Shown here in pieces: positions 14,647 to 14,919 of a DNA stretch of 14,919 bases. Source of the stretch: an uncultured Holophagaceae bacterium (GTDB taxonomy: Bacteria > Acidobacteriota > Holophagae > Holophagales > Holophagaceae); contig CAITBU010000474.1 of the NCBI GenBank assembly GCA_903890595.1, positions 1 to 14,919 on the forward strand, given 5' to 3'. The notes below the pieces were generated by a model, which was not told the origin of the DNA, searched no databases, and worked only from the letters and a program-made list of their open reading frames with translations. The translations under genes were made by a program, and so were the position numbers. Within the stretch, counting starts at the first letter, position 1. Each line of letters starts with the position of its first letter.

Positions 14647-14919
14647 CTACTTGGTAATGCCGACCTGACTGAGCATCCAGGCGGCCTCGAAGGCCTTGTC
14701 CTTCAGTGCGTCGTAGCGCCCCGAGGCACCGCCGTGACCGGCCGGCTCCATCTTCATCTTCAGGAGCAGGGGGTTGCCGTCGGCCTTGAGGGTGCGCAGC
14801 TTGGCCACGTACTTGGCGGGCTCCCAGTACATCACCTGGCTGTCGTTGAAGCTGCTGGTGACCAGGATGGCCGGGTAGGCCTTCTTGACCAAGTTGTCGT
14901 AGGGGCTGTAGGCCCGCAT
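14647..14919 (-). CDS. ptrB: Oligopeptidase B-like S9 serine peptidase, C-terminal fragment (5' end off window)
   Basis: The visible 90 residues are the C-terminal end of a prolyl-oligopeptidase-family (S9) alpha/beta hydrolase. SPYDN (5-9), YPAILVTSSFNDSQV (15-29, catalytic Asp26), YWEPAKYVAKLR (31-42) and AGHGGASGRYD (60-70, catalytic His62) match oligopeptidase B, which cleaves peptides after Arg or Lys. The Asp-His distance of 36 is close to the 35 in E. coli PtrB. The nucleophilic Ser and the propeller domain lie outside the window, and the Met at 14919 is most likely internal, not the start. A terminator follows at once. Confidence 0.88.
   Translation of the reverse strand: MRAYSPYDNLVKKAYPAILVTSSFNDSQVMYWEPAKYVAKLRTLKADGNPLLLKMKMEPAGHGGASGRYDALKDKAFEAAWMLSQVGITK

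Overview
The window is GC-rich bacterial chromosomal DNA with dense, short-spaced genes, ordinary Shine-Dalgarno sites and no sign of phage, insertion sequence, rRNA or tRNA. An Oar-like outer-membrane receptor (carboxypeptidase-regulatory domain plus TonB-type plug and barrel), a secreted S55-like protein next to a secreted propeller protein, and RF3 together suggest a Gram-negative, heterotrophic bacterium. I favour Acidobacteriota, possibly the Holophagae (Geothrix-like), but this is inference from gene content and codon use, not from a marker gene.

Left third (1-6822): two minus-strand genes, a SpoIVB/S55-like exported protein followed 24 bp later by a large exported beta-propeller protein that runs off the left edge. 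They diverge from a plus-strand gene for a 986-residue TonB-dependent-receptor-like outer-membrane protein, which ends at a strong hairpin. All three products are predicted to be exported.

Middle (6823-9814): a compact MntA/HepT (MNT/HEPN) toxin-antitoxin pair with its own likely promoter, of lower GC than its surroundings. Forty bases later comes ymdB, a metallophosphoesterase that starts at TTG. Convergent to it is an unrecognised 100-residue basic protein. A roughly 110-140 bp inverted-repeat element built from CGCCAAG units then separates this from a minus-strand PolB-like 3'-5' exonuclease.

Right (9962-14919): divergent from the exonuclease, 3-hydroxybutyryl-CoA dehydrogenase and class II fructose-bisphosphate aldolase form a probable two-gene metabolic unit ending in a run of three hairpins. 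Convergent to them on the minus strand lie, in transcription order, the C-terminal end of an oligopeptidase B, a VOC-family protein, a small lipoprotein translationally coupled to it, and prfC (release factor 3). 

No clearly new multi-gene system is visible. The most useful leads are: a family of three 23-nt hairpins with a conserved TGY loop at gene ends, the CGCCAAG inverted-repeat element, terminator-like hairpins lying only about 20 nt before two start codons, and the reversed Ser-His motif order in the S55-like protein.
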